DNA of 28,353 nucleotides from CAZFPA01 sp964520975. GTDB taxonomy: Bacteria; Bacillota; Negativicutes; Selenomonadales; Selenomonadaceae. The translations under genes were made by a program, and so were the position numbers. Of this stretch, positions 16,218-23,321 are shown one piece after another. Each line of letters starts with the position of its first letter. Position 1 is the first letter of the stretch. The notes beneath the pieces were generated by a model that had not been told where the DNA came from, ran no database searches, and saw nothing but the letters and a program-made list of their open reading frames with translations. The stretch spans positions 1 to 28,353 of the forward strand of contig CAZFPA010000019.1 of NCBI GenBank assembly GCA_964520975.1. The letters are read 5' to 3'.

Positions 16218-16727
16218 TCATTTTTTCTTCAATAAGTGCTGCAATGCTGCCAGCCTCGGGTCTGGAATAAAGCGATCGCATCCGCAATCTCCCTTGTTCA
16301 GATCCGCTCCGCATTTTGGACACAGGCCGCGGCAATCAGAGCTGCATATATTATTCAACGGCTGAGCCGCGAGAATCGTATCACGAATCATATCCGCAAT
16401 ATCAATGGCATCCCCGTTAAAATAATTGACGGTGCTTTCTTCCTCTTCGCCGTCCTCACCGAGCCGGAAATCCTCAGAAAAACGATGGTGCTGTTTTTCT
16501 GTGAAATGACCAAGGCACCGGTCACAGACAAAGGACTTCAGACATTTTATCTTCCCCTGCAGCCGATACTGATGTCCGGTATTCACGATAGTGCCCTGAA
16601 CCTCAATCGGTCCGTCAATGGAGTACTCCGCTTGTACCATATCCAGTTCCTGCGCTGACGAGGTGAAGGAAAACGGAAATTCTCTGCCCACATCGGCATT
16701 CGAGTCAGCAATTTTCACTTTCATCAT
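16218..16727 (-). CDS. YceD family (DUF177) protein
   Basis: A 169-residue member of the YceD/DUF177 family, linked in other bacteria and plants to 23S rRNA accumulation and almost always found next to rpmF. An N-terminal half with CLKSFVCDRCLG (Cys62, Cys68, Cys71) and an acidic middle are followed by a C-terminal motif with Cys128, Cys132, Cys136, Cys139, Cys148 and Cys150 (DCRGLCPKCG), probably metal-binding. Two tandem ATG codons are possible starts; the first is listed. A very strong promoter lies only 20 bases upstream, so the leader is about 14 bases long. Role inferred from family and gene order. Confidence 0.92.
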   Translation of the reverse strand: MMKVKIADSNADVGREFPFSFTSSAQELDMVQAEYSIDGPIEVQGTIVNTGHQYRLQGKIKCLKSFVCDRCLGHFTEKQHHRFSEDFRLGEDGEEEESTVNYFNGDAIDIADMIRDTILAAQPLNNICSSDCRGLCPKCGADLNKGDCGCDRFIPDPRLAALQHLLKKK

Positions 16728-16746
16728 TTAGCATCAACCTCAATCC

Positions 16747-16775
16747 ATTATAGCGACCGCAATGTTTTTTGTCAA
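16747..16775 (-). promoter_or_regulatory. Perfect consensus sigma-70/A promoter of yceD-rpmF
   Basis: On the minus strand, TTGACA (16770-16775), exactly 17 bases, TATAAT (16747-16752). Transcription should begin near 16740, about 13-14 bases before the yceD ATG, leaving little room for a ribosome binding site. A CAAGGA-N4-TCCTTG inverted repeat overlaps the upstream edge of the -35 box. Confidence 0.92.
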
Positions 16776-16876
16776 GGAAAACTCCTTGGCTTGCCATGGT
16801 TTTTCCGCTGCTTTTGCAGTCCGTGTTTTAGTATAACAGAAAATCGCCGGCAGCAACACGCCTTCGAAAAATTTTC

Positions 16877-17296
16877 TTACGGCTGATCCGGATTTTGCGG
16901 TTTGCCCGGCTGGATATACGCATCGATATTCGCTACGACATCGGCTTCCATCCGGATTCCCACAGCCATAAACAGAATGATCACAATGGAAAAGAGATCG
17001 AGATCCATGCCAAAGCCGAACCCCAGGCACAGAATGAAAATAACCTTGCTCACAATGGATACATAAAGCGATGGCTTCAGATACTTTTTCACGGGAAAAC
17101 GCTCAGGGCGGCTGTACATAAGCGCCTCAAACGCAAAAGACGCCATATCCGTAAGCGCCGCAAACGCAAACAGAAAGCCAAAGAAAAGAGATGTGCTCGT
17201 CCAGGCCATCCCCAGCATTCCCACCCAGAACACAATCGATATGGCTGTCTGCAGCGGTGTTTTGCGCAAAAAAGCATTCAAATCAAAAATCTGCAT
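16877..17296 (-). CDS. Small membrane protein of unknown function
   Basis: A 139-residue protein that I do not recognise. Four hydrophobic segments are visible at about 15-33, 35-57, 77-96 and 99-115, joined by a basic middle loop (RPERFPVKKYLKP), with a polar, proline-rich C-tail. Topology is loosely like small four-helix proteins such as some holin-like families, but no motif supports that. The ATG has GAGG seven bases upstream, and a candidate promoter lies at 17329-17358, so it is probably expressed. It sits between larE and yceD without clear operon partners. Confidence 0.75.
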   Translation of the reverse strand: MQIFDLNAFLRKTPLQTAISIVFWVGMLGMAWTSTSLFFGFLFAFAALTDMASFAFEALMYSRPERFPVKKYLKPSLYVSIVSKVIFILCLGFGFGMDLDLFSIVIILFMAVGIRMEADVVANIDAYIQPGKPQNPDQP

Positions 17297-17328
17297 AAAA
17301 AAACCTCGCCTTCGGATAAACTATATTC

Positions 17329-17358
17329 ATTATAACGCCATTGTTCAAGATTCCGCAA
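17329..17358 (-). promoter_or_regulatory. Candidate promoter of the small membrane protein gene
   Basis: On the minus strand, TTGCGG (17353-17358), 18 bases, TATAAT (17329-17334). The -35 box lies inside the last hairpin of the structured region, so hairpin and promoter overlap. The spacing is acceptable and the -10 box is perfect. Confidence 0.5.
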
Positions 17359-17490
17359 CGCGGAATCCTTCCAAGCAGCGTTTCCCGCAAGGGACCAGTA
17401 CAAGGAGGCGGAAGATCGCAGCACACCGCCTGCGATCTCCGTTCGCACCCGCCACCGGCAGAGGCGGCGGAGATCTTGTTCCGGATTATA
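17341..17490. other. Structured intergenic region, possible leader RNA or repeat element
   Basis: Between larE and the membrane protein gene lies GC-rich, non-coding DNA packed with inverted repeats: GATTCCGC-N3-GCGGAATC (17349-17367), TCCC-N4-GGGA (17383-17394), AGATCGCAG-N8-CTGCGATCT (17413-17438) and CCGCCACC-N6-GGCGGCGG (17449-17470, a G-U pair on the minus strand). GATCTCCG (17434-17441) can also pair with CGGAGATC (17468-17475), which excludes the third stem. A TAGCAT-N17-TATAAT promoter candidate overlaps the larE stop (17485-17513). I do not recognise a known RNA family. Confidence 0.5.
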
Positions 17491-17510
17491 CCCGAAAGAC
17501 GAGGAGTATG

Positions 17511-18308
17511 CTATTTTTCCAGTATTTCATTCTGGCTGCCCATGCGATAGCCGGTGAGATCCAGTGTCACATAGGTAAAGCCCAGCGCCCGGAGCTTGGC
17601 GGTGATCTCCGCCCGATGCGCCAGCAATTCGGCCATTGCCGGCTCCTCCGCTTCGATACGGGCCAATGCCCCATGATGGCGGACCCGCAGCTGCCCATGG
17701 CTCCAGGCACGCAGGACACGTTCCGCCCGCTCTACCTGCTGCAGCCGCCCGGCAGTAATGGAAATGCCGTATTCAATTCGCGAGGCCAGACAGGCCGCAC
17801 TGGGCTTATCCCAGACCGGCAGCTCCCATTCCCGTGCCTGGCGGCGGATGTCCGCCTTGGTCCAGCCGCATTCCATAAAGGGCGAAACCACGTGCGGCAA
17901 AGCCGCTACAGCCCGCATACCGGGACGGTAATCCCCGCGGTCATCGAGATTGGAGCCTTCCGCAACATAGGCATACCCTTCTGCCCCAGCCCAGGCCAGC
18001 ATCGCCGTGAAACGGCTCTTTTTGCAGTAATAGCAGCGTTCTGCATCATTGGCCACAAGTTCCGGCACCGCAAGGTCATGTGCCGGCAGAATCTCATGCC
18101 GGATGCCAGCCAACGCCGCAACGGCTTTGGCATCCGCGAGTTCCTCAGCCGCCAGCAGCTCCGAGGAGGCGGTGACAGCCACCGCCCGCTCTCCCAATGC
18201 CAGCACGGCCGCCCGGGTCAGCACCGAGCTGTCCACGCCACCAGACAGTGCTACTGCCAGGCTGGGATAAGACCGCAGCTTTTGCAGCAATGCTTCTGTT
18301 TTTTCCAT
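17511..18308 (-). CDS. larE: LarE, ATP-dependent sacrificial sulfur transferase
   Basis: Third step of nickel-pincer nucleotide (NPN) cofactor synthesis. It activates the dicarboxylated pyridinium nucleotide with ATP and replaces carboxyl oxygen by sulfur taken from its own cysteine. The 265-residue protein has the PP-loop SGGVDSS (22-28), the RCYYCKK motif (Cys92, Cys95) and Cys173 in DKPSAACLASRI, which corresponds to the sacrificial Cys176 of Lactobacillus plantarum LarE. ATG start one base after the larC stop. Last gene of larBCE. Confidence 0.95.
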   Translation of the reverse strand: MEKTEALLQKLRSYPSLAVALSGGVDSSVLTRAAVLALGERAVAVTASSELLAAEELADAKAVAALAGIRHEILPAHDLAVPELVANDAERCYYCKKSRFTAMLAWAGAEGYAYVAEGSNLDDRGDYRPGMRAVAALPHVVSPFMECGWTKADIRRQAREWELPVWDKPSAACLASRIEYGISITAGRLQQVERAERVLRAWSHGQLRVRHHGALARIEAEEPAMAELLAHRAEITAKLRALGFTYVTLDLTGYRMGSQNEILEK

Positions 18309-18309
18309 A

Positions 18310-19650
18310 TCATTCTCCCAACCGGTGGCTGACTTCTTCCAGTGCCGCCTGCTGCACCATCTTCAGCGGAACCCCATGCTCCTGTGCGAGACGGCGGCAG
18401 TCCTCATACTCTGCGGACACAGAGACCAGCTCGCCCTTATAGGCGCTGATCTTGCAGGCCACCTCACCATAGGCGGTATGGACCCGTGCCATGCGGCGCA
18501 CAGCCTCCCGACGCTGGTCGATGGTCTGGATGCGCAGACCAATGCTGCTGGTTTCCTGAAATATGATGTCACAGCAAAGCTCCTTATGCTCTTCATCCGT
18601 CAATACCGACAGGATCTGCGCCGGCCGGTTCTTTTTCATGAAGATTGGCGTCGTCCATACATCCAGTGCCCCGGCAGCCAGCAGGCGTTCCGAGGCATAG
18701 CCGAAGAGCTGTCCGCTCATATCATCGATATTTGCTTCAATAAGATAACGGCAGCTTTCCTTCCTGCCCTGGTATTCCCCCAGATAAAGCCGCAGCACAT
18801 TGGGCAGTGTAAGATCCCAATAACCGGCACCATAGGCAATGCGTTCGGTCAGGAAATCCACCGGGATATTTTCTTCAAAAGAAGCCAATGCCTTTACTAC
18901 CGCAGCTCCCGTCGGTGTCGTCATCTCTTTTTCATCCCCGCGATGATAGGAGGGAATCCCCTGCAGCAGTTCCGCGGTTGCCGGTGCCGGAACCATCATG
19001 ACACCATGGGCGCACTGTACCGTGCCGCTGCCGGTGTTCAAACGGGAAACAAATATTTTTTCAATTTCCAGGTAGTCCAGGCAGATTGCAGTTCCAACGA
19101 TATCGACGATGGAATCCACGGCCCCCACCTCATGGAAATGCACCTCATCCTTTGGCTGCCCATGTACCTTTCCCTCCGCCTCCGCCAGGACTTCAAAGAT
19201 GCGCAGGGCGATGTTTTTCACCGCGGCCGAAAGTGCCGTTCCCTCGATCAGCGTCCGAATATCCGCCAGAGTACGATGTACATGCGCATGTTGGTGGACA
19301 TGCGCAGCTTCATGATCATGTGCATGGCCATGGTCATGTCCATGGTCGTGCCGATGCCCATGCTCCGCGACCAGGCCATGCTCATGCGCCGCCGGAACAG
19401 CGGCGGCAGCGGTCTCCGATTCGGTCCCATGATCGTGTCCCGCCGGCAGATCACGCAGCAGCACATCGACATAGACCGCCAGGATCCCGTTCTTTTTCAC
19501 ATCACTCACCTGCAGCGAAAATTCATCCGCCATCGGTAGCTTTTTCAATTCTTCCTTTAAATAGGCCTCTGGAACGCCTGCCTGCAGAAAAGCCCCCAGC
19601 AGCATGTTGCCGCTGATTCCGGAAAAACAGTCCAAATAAATTGCCTTCAT
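18310..19650 (-). CDS. larC: LarC, nickel-inserting cyclometallase, single uninterrupted ORF
   Basis: Inserts nickel into the thiolated pyridinium nucleotide using CTP, forming the NPN cofactor. At 446 residues it has the family N-terminus AIYLDCFSGISGNMLLGA. A histidine-rich insert holds 18 His within residues 72-125 and probably stores or hands over nickel. HFHEVGAVDSIVDIVG and LIEANIDDMSGQ follow, then the C-terminal domain. In L. plantarum, larC is split into larC1 and larC2 and needs a programmed frameshift; here the reading frame is continuous. ATG start 4 bases after larB; stop 1 base before larE. Confidence 0.96.
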   Translation of the reverse strand: MKAIYLDCFSGISGNMLLGAFLQAGVPEAYLKEELKKLPMADEFSLQVSDVKKNGILAVYVDVLLRDLPAGHDHGTESETAAAAVPAAHEHGLVAEHGHRHDHGHDHGHAHDHEAAHVHQHAHVHRTLADIRTLIEGTALSAAVKNIALRIFEVLAEAEGKVHGQPKDEVHFHEVGAVDSIVDIVGTAICLDYLEIEKIFVSRLNTGSGTVQCAHGVMMVPAPATAELLQGIPSYHRGDEKEMTTPTGAAVVKALASFEENIPVDFLTERIAYGAGYWDLTLPNVLRLYLGEYQGRKESCRYLIEANIDDMSGQLFGYASERLLAAGALDVWTTPIFMKKNRPAQILSVLTDEEHKELCCDIIFQETSSIGLRIQTIDQRREAVRRMARVHTAYGEVACKISAYKGELVSVSAEYEDCRRLAQEHGVPLKMVQQAALEEVSHRLGE

Positions 19651-19654
19651 TCCA

Positions 19655-20410
19655 TCACCTCATACGATTGATCTTGCTGGCCAATACGCCAGCACCGAAG
19701 CCATTATCGATATTCATGACCGCCAGCCCCGAAGCACAGGAATTGAGCATCGCCAAAAGCGCTGTCACTCCATGAAAGGAGGCTCCATAGCCCACGCTTG
19801 TCGGTACAGCAATGACCGGCTTGTCCGTGAGGCCGCCGACAACACTGGCCAGCGCCCCCTCCATGCCCGCAATGACGATAAGCACATTGGCCTCTGCGAT
19901 CTGCTTTTCGTGGGCAAATAAACGATGAATCCCCGCAACGCCTGCGTCATAGCAGGCCTCAACCGTATTGCCCATCAGACGGGCCGTGAGCTCGGCCTCC
20001 CGGGCAACCGGAATATCACTGGTGCCAGCCGTAAGCACCAGAATTTTATGCGCGGCGTCCGTCACAGCCGTCTGGCGTTCAACGTAAATAATACGGGCCT
20101 GCACATCATATTTTGCCTCCGGCAGTGCCGGCCGGATGAACTCCCAGGTCTCCCGGCTGGCCCGGGTAGCCATTACATTGGCCTCACTGCGTTTTAACAG
20201 TGCCTGCATGATCTGCAGCACCTGTTCCTTCGTTTTTCCCTCAGCATAGACCACCTCAGGAAAGCCCTGCCGCAGTTCACGATGATGGTCGACCATCGCA
20301 AAGCCCATGTCCTCATAGGGAAGGCTCCGCAGTTCTCTGACCGCATGCTCAAGCGGCACCGCACCTGTCCTGTATTCTTCCAGCAAAGCCCTGATTTCCT
20401 GCTCTGTCAT
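19655..20410 (-). CDS. larB: LarB, pyridinium-3,5-biscarboxylic acid mononucleotide synthase
   Basis: First step of NPN cofactor synthesis: it carboxylates and hydrolyses nicotinic acid adenine dinucleotide. The 251-residue protein has an N-terminal LarB-specific region (LLEEYRTGAVPLEHAVRELRSLPYEDMGFA) and a C-terminal PurE-like domain (from about residue 120). This domain contains LVLTAGTSDIPVA, IVIAGMEGALASVVGGL, TSVGYGASFHGVTALLAMLNSC and the end motif NIDNGFGAG. ATG start; a GGTGTGG stretch is the best ribosome binding site. First gene of larBCE, with its own promoter at 20476-20504. Confidence 0.95.
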   Translation of the reverse strand: MTEQEIRALLEEYRTGAVPLEHAVRELRSLPYEDMGFAMVDHHRELRQGFPEVVYAEGKTKEQVLQIMQALLKRSEANVMATRASRETWEFIRPALPEAKYDVQARIIYVERQTAVTDAAHKILVLTAGTSDIPVAREAELTARLMGNTVEACYDAGVAGIHRLFAHEKQIAEANVLIVIAGMEGALASVVGGLTDKPVIAVPTSVGYGASFHGVTALLAMLNSCASGLAVMNIDNGFGAGVLASKINRMR

Positions 20411-20475
20411 CCGCTACCACACCTTTGCTACACATTAATCAGCAATACATACAACAATTGCCAGTCTTTCAGTAT

Positions 20476-20504
20476 AGTACACCATGAAGTCCACTCCATG
20501 TCAA
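20476..20504 (-). promoter_or_regulatory. Promoter of larBCE
   Basis: On the minus strand, a perfect TTGACA (20499-20504), a 17-base spacer and TGTACT (20476-20481); a slightly later TATACT (20471-20476) is a better -10 sequence but at poor spacing. The -35 box begins 2 bases after the T-run of the znuA terminator. I see no clear palindromic nickel-repressor site in the following 65 bases. Confidence 0.65.
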
Positions 20505-20505
20505 G

Positions 20506-20534
20506 AAAAAAGCTGCCCCAGTTTTGGGGCAGCT
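20506..20534 (-). terminator. Rho-independent terminator after the metal-binding lipoprotein gene
   Basis: A perfect 9-bp AGCTGCCCC/GGGGCAGCT stem with a 6-base loop, followed on the minus strand by five T (20506-20510). An A-run on the other side gives weak symmetry. Confidence 0.93.
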
Positions 20535-20559
20535 AAAAAACGAATCAGCATTAACCGAA

Positions 20560-21459
20560 TCAGTGCAGTGCCTCTACGAGAACCTGCATATTCTTGCGCA
20601 TGGCAGTCAGATAGGCATCCGCTGCCGAAGCATCCGCTGCACCGGTTACAACAGGATCAAGCGCATAAACGGTGGCGCCGCTTTCCCGGGCAATCGTCTG
20701 GGCTGCCGTCGGCGAATACTGCGGCTCGGTAAAGAGGGCCCGTACCGGCAAAGCCTTGACCTTCTCAGCCGTTTCCTCGATTTCTTTTGGTGACGGCTCT
20801 GTTCCCGGCTCATGCTCAATAACAGCTACGATGTGCAGATTGAACTCCTTGGCAAAGTAGGGGAAGGCCTCGTGGAAGGTCACGATATCACGATGCGGCA
20901 GCGGATCGATAGCCGCGTGCATCTCCTGCCGCAGGCTTTCCAGCTTGGCGATATAGGCAGCGGCATTGGCCTGATAGGCGTCGGCATGCGGTGCATCGAT
21001 GGCCGCCAGCTGATCGGCAATGTTCTTTACCTGCTGGATGGCATCGCTCACGCTGACCCAGACATGCGGGTTCGGCTCGCCATCCTCTTCCAGGAGTTCA
21101 ATGCCCTTCGACGCATCAACGATCTTCAGATTCTTTTGCCGCTGGATGACCTTATCCAAAAAGGCCTCCATGCCGCCGCCATTTACAACGAATACATCCG
21201 CCTTTTCCAAGGTCTTCATATCTTCAGTCGAAAGCTGGTAATCATGCAGGCACCCCGTCTGCGGCTTCGTCATATTCACGACCTCGACGCCATCAATGCC
21301 TTGTGTCACATTGAGCGCCGCAATGTACATCGGATAGAACGAGGTGACGATCCGCAGCCCCGCCCCCTTCTCCGCCTTGCTCTCCTTCGGTGTGTTCCCG
21401 CACCCCGCCAGCGAAAGCAGCAACAGCGCTACCGTCAAAATAATACCAAATTTCTTCAT
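20560..21459 (-). CDS. znuA: Zinc/manganese-type ABC transporter substrate-binding lipoprotein (ZnuA-like)
   Basis: A 299-residue cluster A-I metal-binding protein. A signal peptide ends in a lipobox (LAGC, Cys20). Likely metal ligands are His72 (CLHDYQLST), His132 (NPHVWVS), His196 (TFHEAFPYFAKEFNLH) and Asp268 (ALDPV). There is no long His-rich loop, which many ZnuA proteins have, so Zn versus Mn cannot be settled. No permease or ATPase gene adjoins it, so the transporter partners must lie elsewhere. It is a single-gene unit with its own promoter, a palindrome-rich control region and its own terminator. ATG with GGAGGC six bases upstream. Confidence 0.9.
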   Translation of the reverse strand: MKKFGIILTVALLLLSLAGCGNTPKESKAEKGAGLRIVTSFYPMYIAALNVTQGIDGVEVVNMTKPQTGCLHDYQLSTEDMKTLEKADVFVVNGGGMEAFLDKVIQRQKNLKIVDASKGIELLEEDGEPNPHVWVSVSDAIQQVKNIADQLAAIDAPHADAYQANAAAYIAKLESLRQEMHAAIDPLPHRDIVTFHEAFPYFAKEFNLHIVAVIEHEPGTEPSPKEIEETAEKVKALPVRALFTEPQYSPTAAQTIARESGATVYALDPVVTGAADASAADAYLTAMRKNMQVLVEALH

Positions 21460-21482
21460 AGTAAAGCCTCCAGTGCTTCTAA

Positions 21483-21532
21483 ATAGTAAAATTACTATAT
21501 AGTATAATACTACATTATCGTATTATTGGCAA
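21483..21532 (-). promoter_or_regulatory. Promoter with palindromic metal-repressor-like operators for the ZnuA-like gene
   Basis: On the minus strand, TTGCCA (21527-21532), 17 bases, TATTAT (21504-21509). Overlapping and following the -10 box are three chained palindromes: TAGTAT-A-ATACTA (21500-21512), TACTATATAGTA (21493-21504) and ATAGTAA-AA-TTACTAT (21483-21498). This is the place where a metal-loaded repressor would sit. The identity of the regulator is unknown. Confidence 0.65.
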
Positions 21533-21572
21533 GATGCAGAAGAAATTTCTGTTTTGCTGCAGCACCAAACGG

Positions 21573-21607
21573 AAAAACGGACCCCGCAATTGCGGTGGCC
21601 CGTTTTT
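21573..21607 (-). terminator. Rho-independent terminator after proS
   Basis: A GC-rich, slightly imperfect stem around a central CGCAATTGCG, with T-runs on both outer sides (five T on the plus strand at 21603-21607 and five A at 21573-21577). It lies 7 bases after the proS stop and ends the isoprenoid-proS operon. Confidence 0.88.
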
Positions 21608-21614
21608 CTATGGC

Positions 21615-23321
21615 TTAGAGCGTTTTCAAAAGCTCCAGCACCTTTTCCTTGTATTCTTCTCTGGTGAAATTATACGTTTCGCCGTTCTTGCGGATCTTAA
21701 CCTCGATCTGATTCTCTTCCAAAGCCTTAGGTCCGATAGTGACGCGCAACGGATAGCCGATGAGATCAGCATCCTTAAACTTGACGCCAGCTCTCTCCTT
21801 GCGGTCGTCCAGCAGAACATCTGCACCGGCCTGCTGCAGCTCGGTATAGATCTCCTCAGCCAGTGCCAGCTGTTCCGGCGTCTTCGCATTGACCGGGACC
21901 ACCAGCACCTCATACGGTGCAATGGCACGCGGCCAGATGATGCCATATTCGTCATTATTCTGCTCAATGGCGGCAGCCATCGTACGGCTCACACCGATAC
22001 CATAGCAGCCCATGATCAACGGCTTTTCCTTGCCGTTTTCATCGAGGAAGGTGGCCTGCAGTGCTTCACTGTACTTTGTTCCCAGCGTAAATACCTGGCC
22101 AGCCTCGATGCCACGGGTCATTTTTACCGGCTTGCCGCAGCGCGGGCAGGCATCGCCTTCCTGGATCATGCGGATATCCGTAACGATGACCTCACCGAAA
22201 TCACGTTTCGGGTTGACATTCTTATAGTGTACATCGACTTCATTGGCACCGGCTACCGCATTGTACATTTCCATTACCGTGCTGTCGACAACAATCTTCG
22301 TGCCCTTCTTGATGCCGATGGGGCTCATGAAGCCCGCCACACCGCCAGCCGCGGTGATAGCGGATTCATCAGCCATGTGCAGATCGATTGCACCAACCGC
22401 ATTGATGACCTTGACATCATTGACCTCATGATCCCCGCGGACAAAGGTCAGGATAAGCTCATCCTTTTCCGTCTGGAAAGCTACTGCCTTGATGGTCTTC
22501 GCAACAGGAACCTGGAGATAATCTGCTACAAGCTCAATCGTCTTCGCATCCGGGGTCGCGACCTTCTCAAGCGGCAGCTGTTCCTCTTCCGGAGCCTTGA
22601 TGACCGTCAGCTCGGCCTTTTCATCACTTGCCGCATAATCACAGGAGCTGCAGTAGGCAATGTTGGACTCGCCCGCATCCGCCAGTACGGTGAATTCATG
22701 CGAATGACCGCCGCCGATGGCACCGTTATCCGCCTCTACCGGACGGAATTCCAGCCCGCAGCGGGTAAAGATCTTCGTATAGGCATCGTACATCTTTTTA
22801 TAGGAAAGATTCAGTCCTTCTTCATCCTTATCAAAGGAATAGAGATCCTTCATGATGAACTCACGGCCACGCATAAGACCAAAACGTGGACGGATTTCGT
22901 CGCGGTATTTATTCTGAATCTGATAGAGCATGAGCGGCAGCTGCTTGTAGGAGCGAACTTCATCGCGCACCAGGGAGGTGACCATCTCCTCATGCGTTGG
23001 TCCAAGGCAGAACTCACGATCATGGCGATCCTTCAGGCGGAACATTTCCTCACCATACACCGCCCAGCGGCCTGTTTCCTTCCAAAGCTCCGAAGGCTGC
23101 ATGATCGGCATGGCAATTTCCTGCCCGCCGGCTGCATCCATTTCCTCCCGGATGATCTGTTCTATCTTGCGAAGCACCCGCCAGGCCAGCGGCAGATAGG
23201 TGTACACGCCGCCAGCTGCCTTGCGGATCATACCGGCCCGCATCATGAGCTGATGGCTGACGACCTCGGCCTCCGCCGGTGTCTGCCGAAGTGTCGGTGC
23301 ATAAAGATTTGTAGTACGCAA
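21615..23321 (-). CDS. proS: Prolyl-tRNA synthetase (bacterial type)
   Basis: Charges tRNA-Pro. The 568-residue class II synthetase starts with the bacterial signature MRTTNLYAPTLRQTPAEAEV, then VYTYLPLAWRVLRKIEQIIREEMDAAGGQE (motif 1), KDRHDREFCLGPTHEE and FGLMRGREFIMKD (motif 2). An editing insertion of about 180 residues follows (VAKTIKAVAFQ onward), then GCYGIGVSRTMAAAIEQ (motif 3) and a C-terminal anticodon domain (YEVLVVPVN). The start is a TTG directly abutting the ispG stop (TAA then TTG), with GGAGG eight bases upstream. Last gene of the uppS-cdsA-dxr-rseP-ispG-proS run. Confidence 0.98.
   Translation of the reverse strand: MRTTNLYAPTLRQTPAEAEVVSHQLMMRAGMIRKAAGGVYTYLPLAWRVLRKIEQIIREEMDAAGGQEIAMPIMQPSELWKETGRWAVYGEEMFRLKDRHDREFCLGPTHEEMVTSLVRDEVRSYKQLPLMLYQIQNKYRDEIRPRFGLMRGREFIMKDLYSFDKDEEGLNLSYKKMYDAYTKIFTRCGLEFRPVEADNGAIGGGHSHEFTVLADAGESNIAYCSSCDYAASDEKAELTVIKAPEEEQLPLEKVATPDAKTIELVADYLQVPVAKTIKAVAFQTEKDELILTFVRGDHEVNDVKVINAVGAIDLHMADESAITAAGGVAGFMSPIGIKKGTKIVVDSTVMEMYNAVAGANEVDVHYKNVNPKRDFGEVIVTDIRMIQEGDACPRCGKPVKMTRGIEAGQVFTLGTKYSEALQATFLDENGKEKPLIMGCYGIGVSRTMAAAIEQNNDEYGIIWPRAIAPYEVLVVPVNAKTPEQLALAEEIYTELQQAGADVLLDDRKERAGVKFKDADLIGYPLRVTIGPKALEENQIEVKIRKNGETYNFTREEYKEKVLELLKTL

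Noticed and set aside
16740..17030. Minus-strand 96-codon frame overlapping the small membrane protein gene
   Set aside because: It runs in another frame through the membrane protein gene and across the yceD promoter; no start-site support.
18325..19539. A 404-codon plus-strand frame antisense to larC
   Set aside because: Shadow of larC; its Met/His-rich stretch is the reverse reading of the His-rich codons of LarC.
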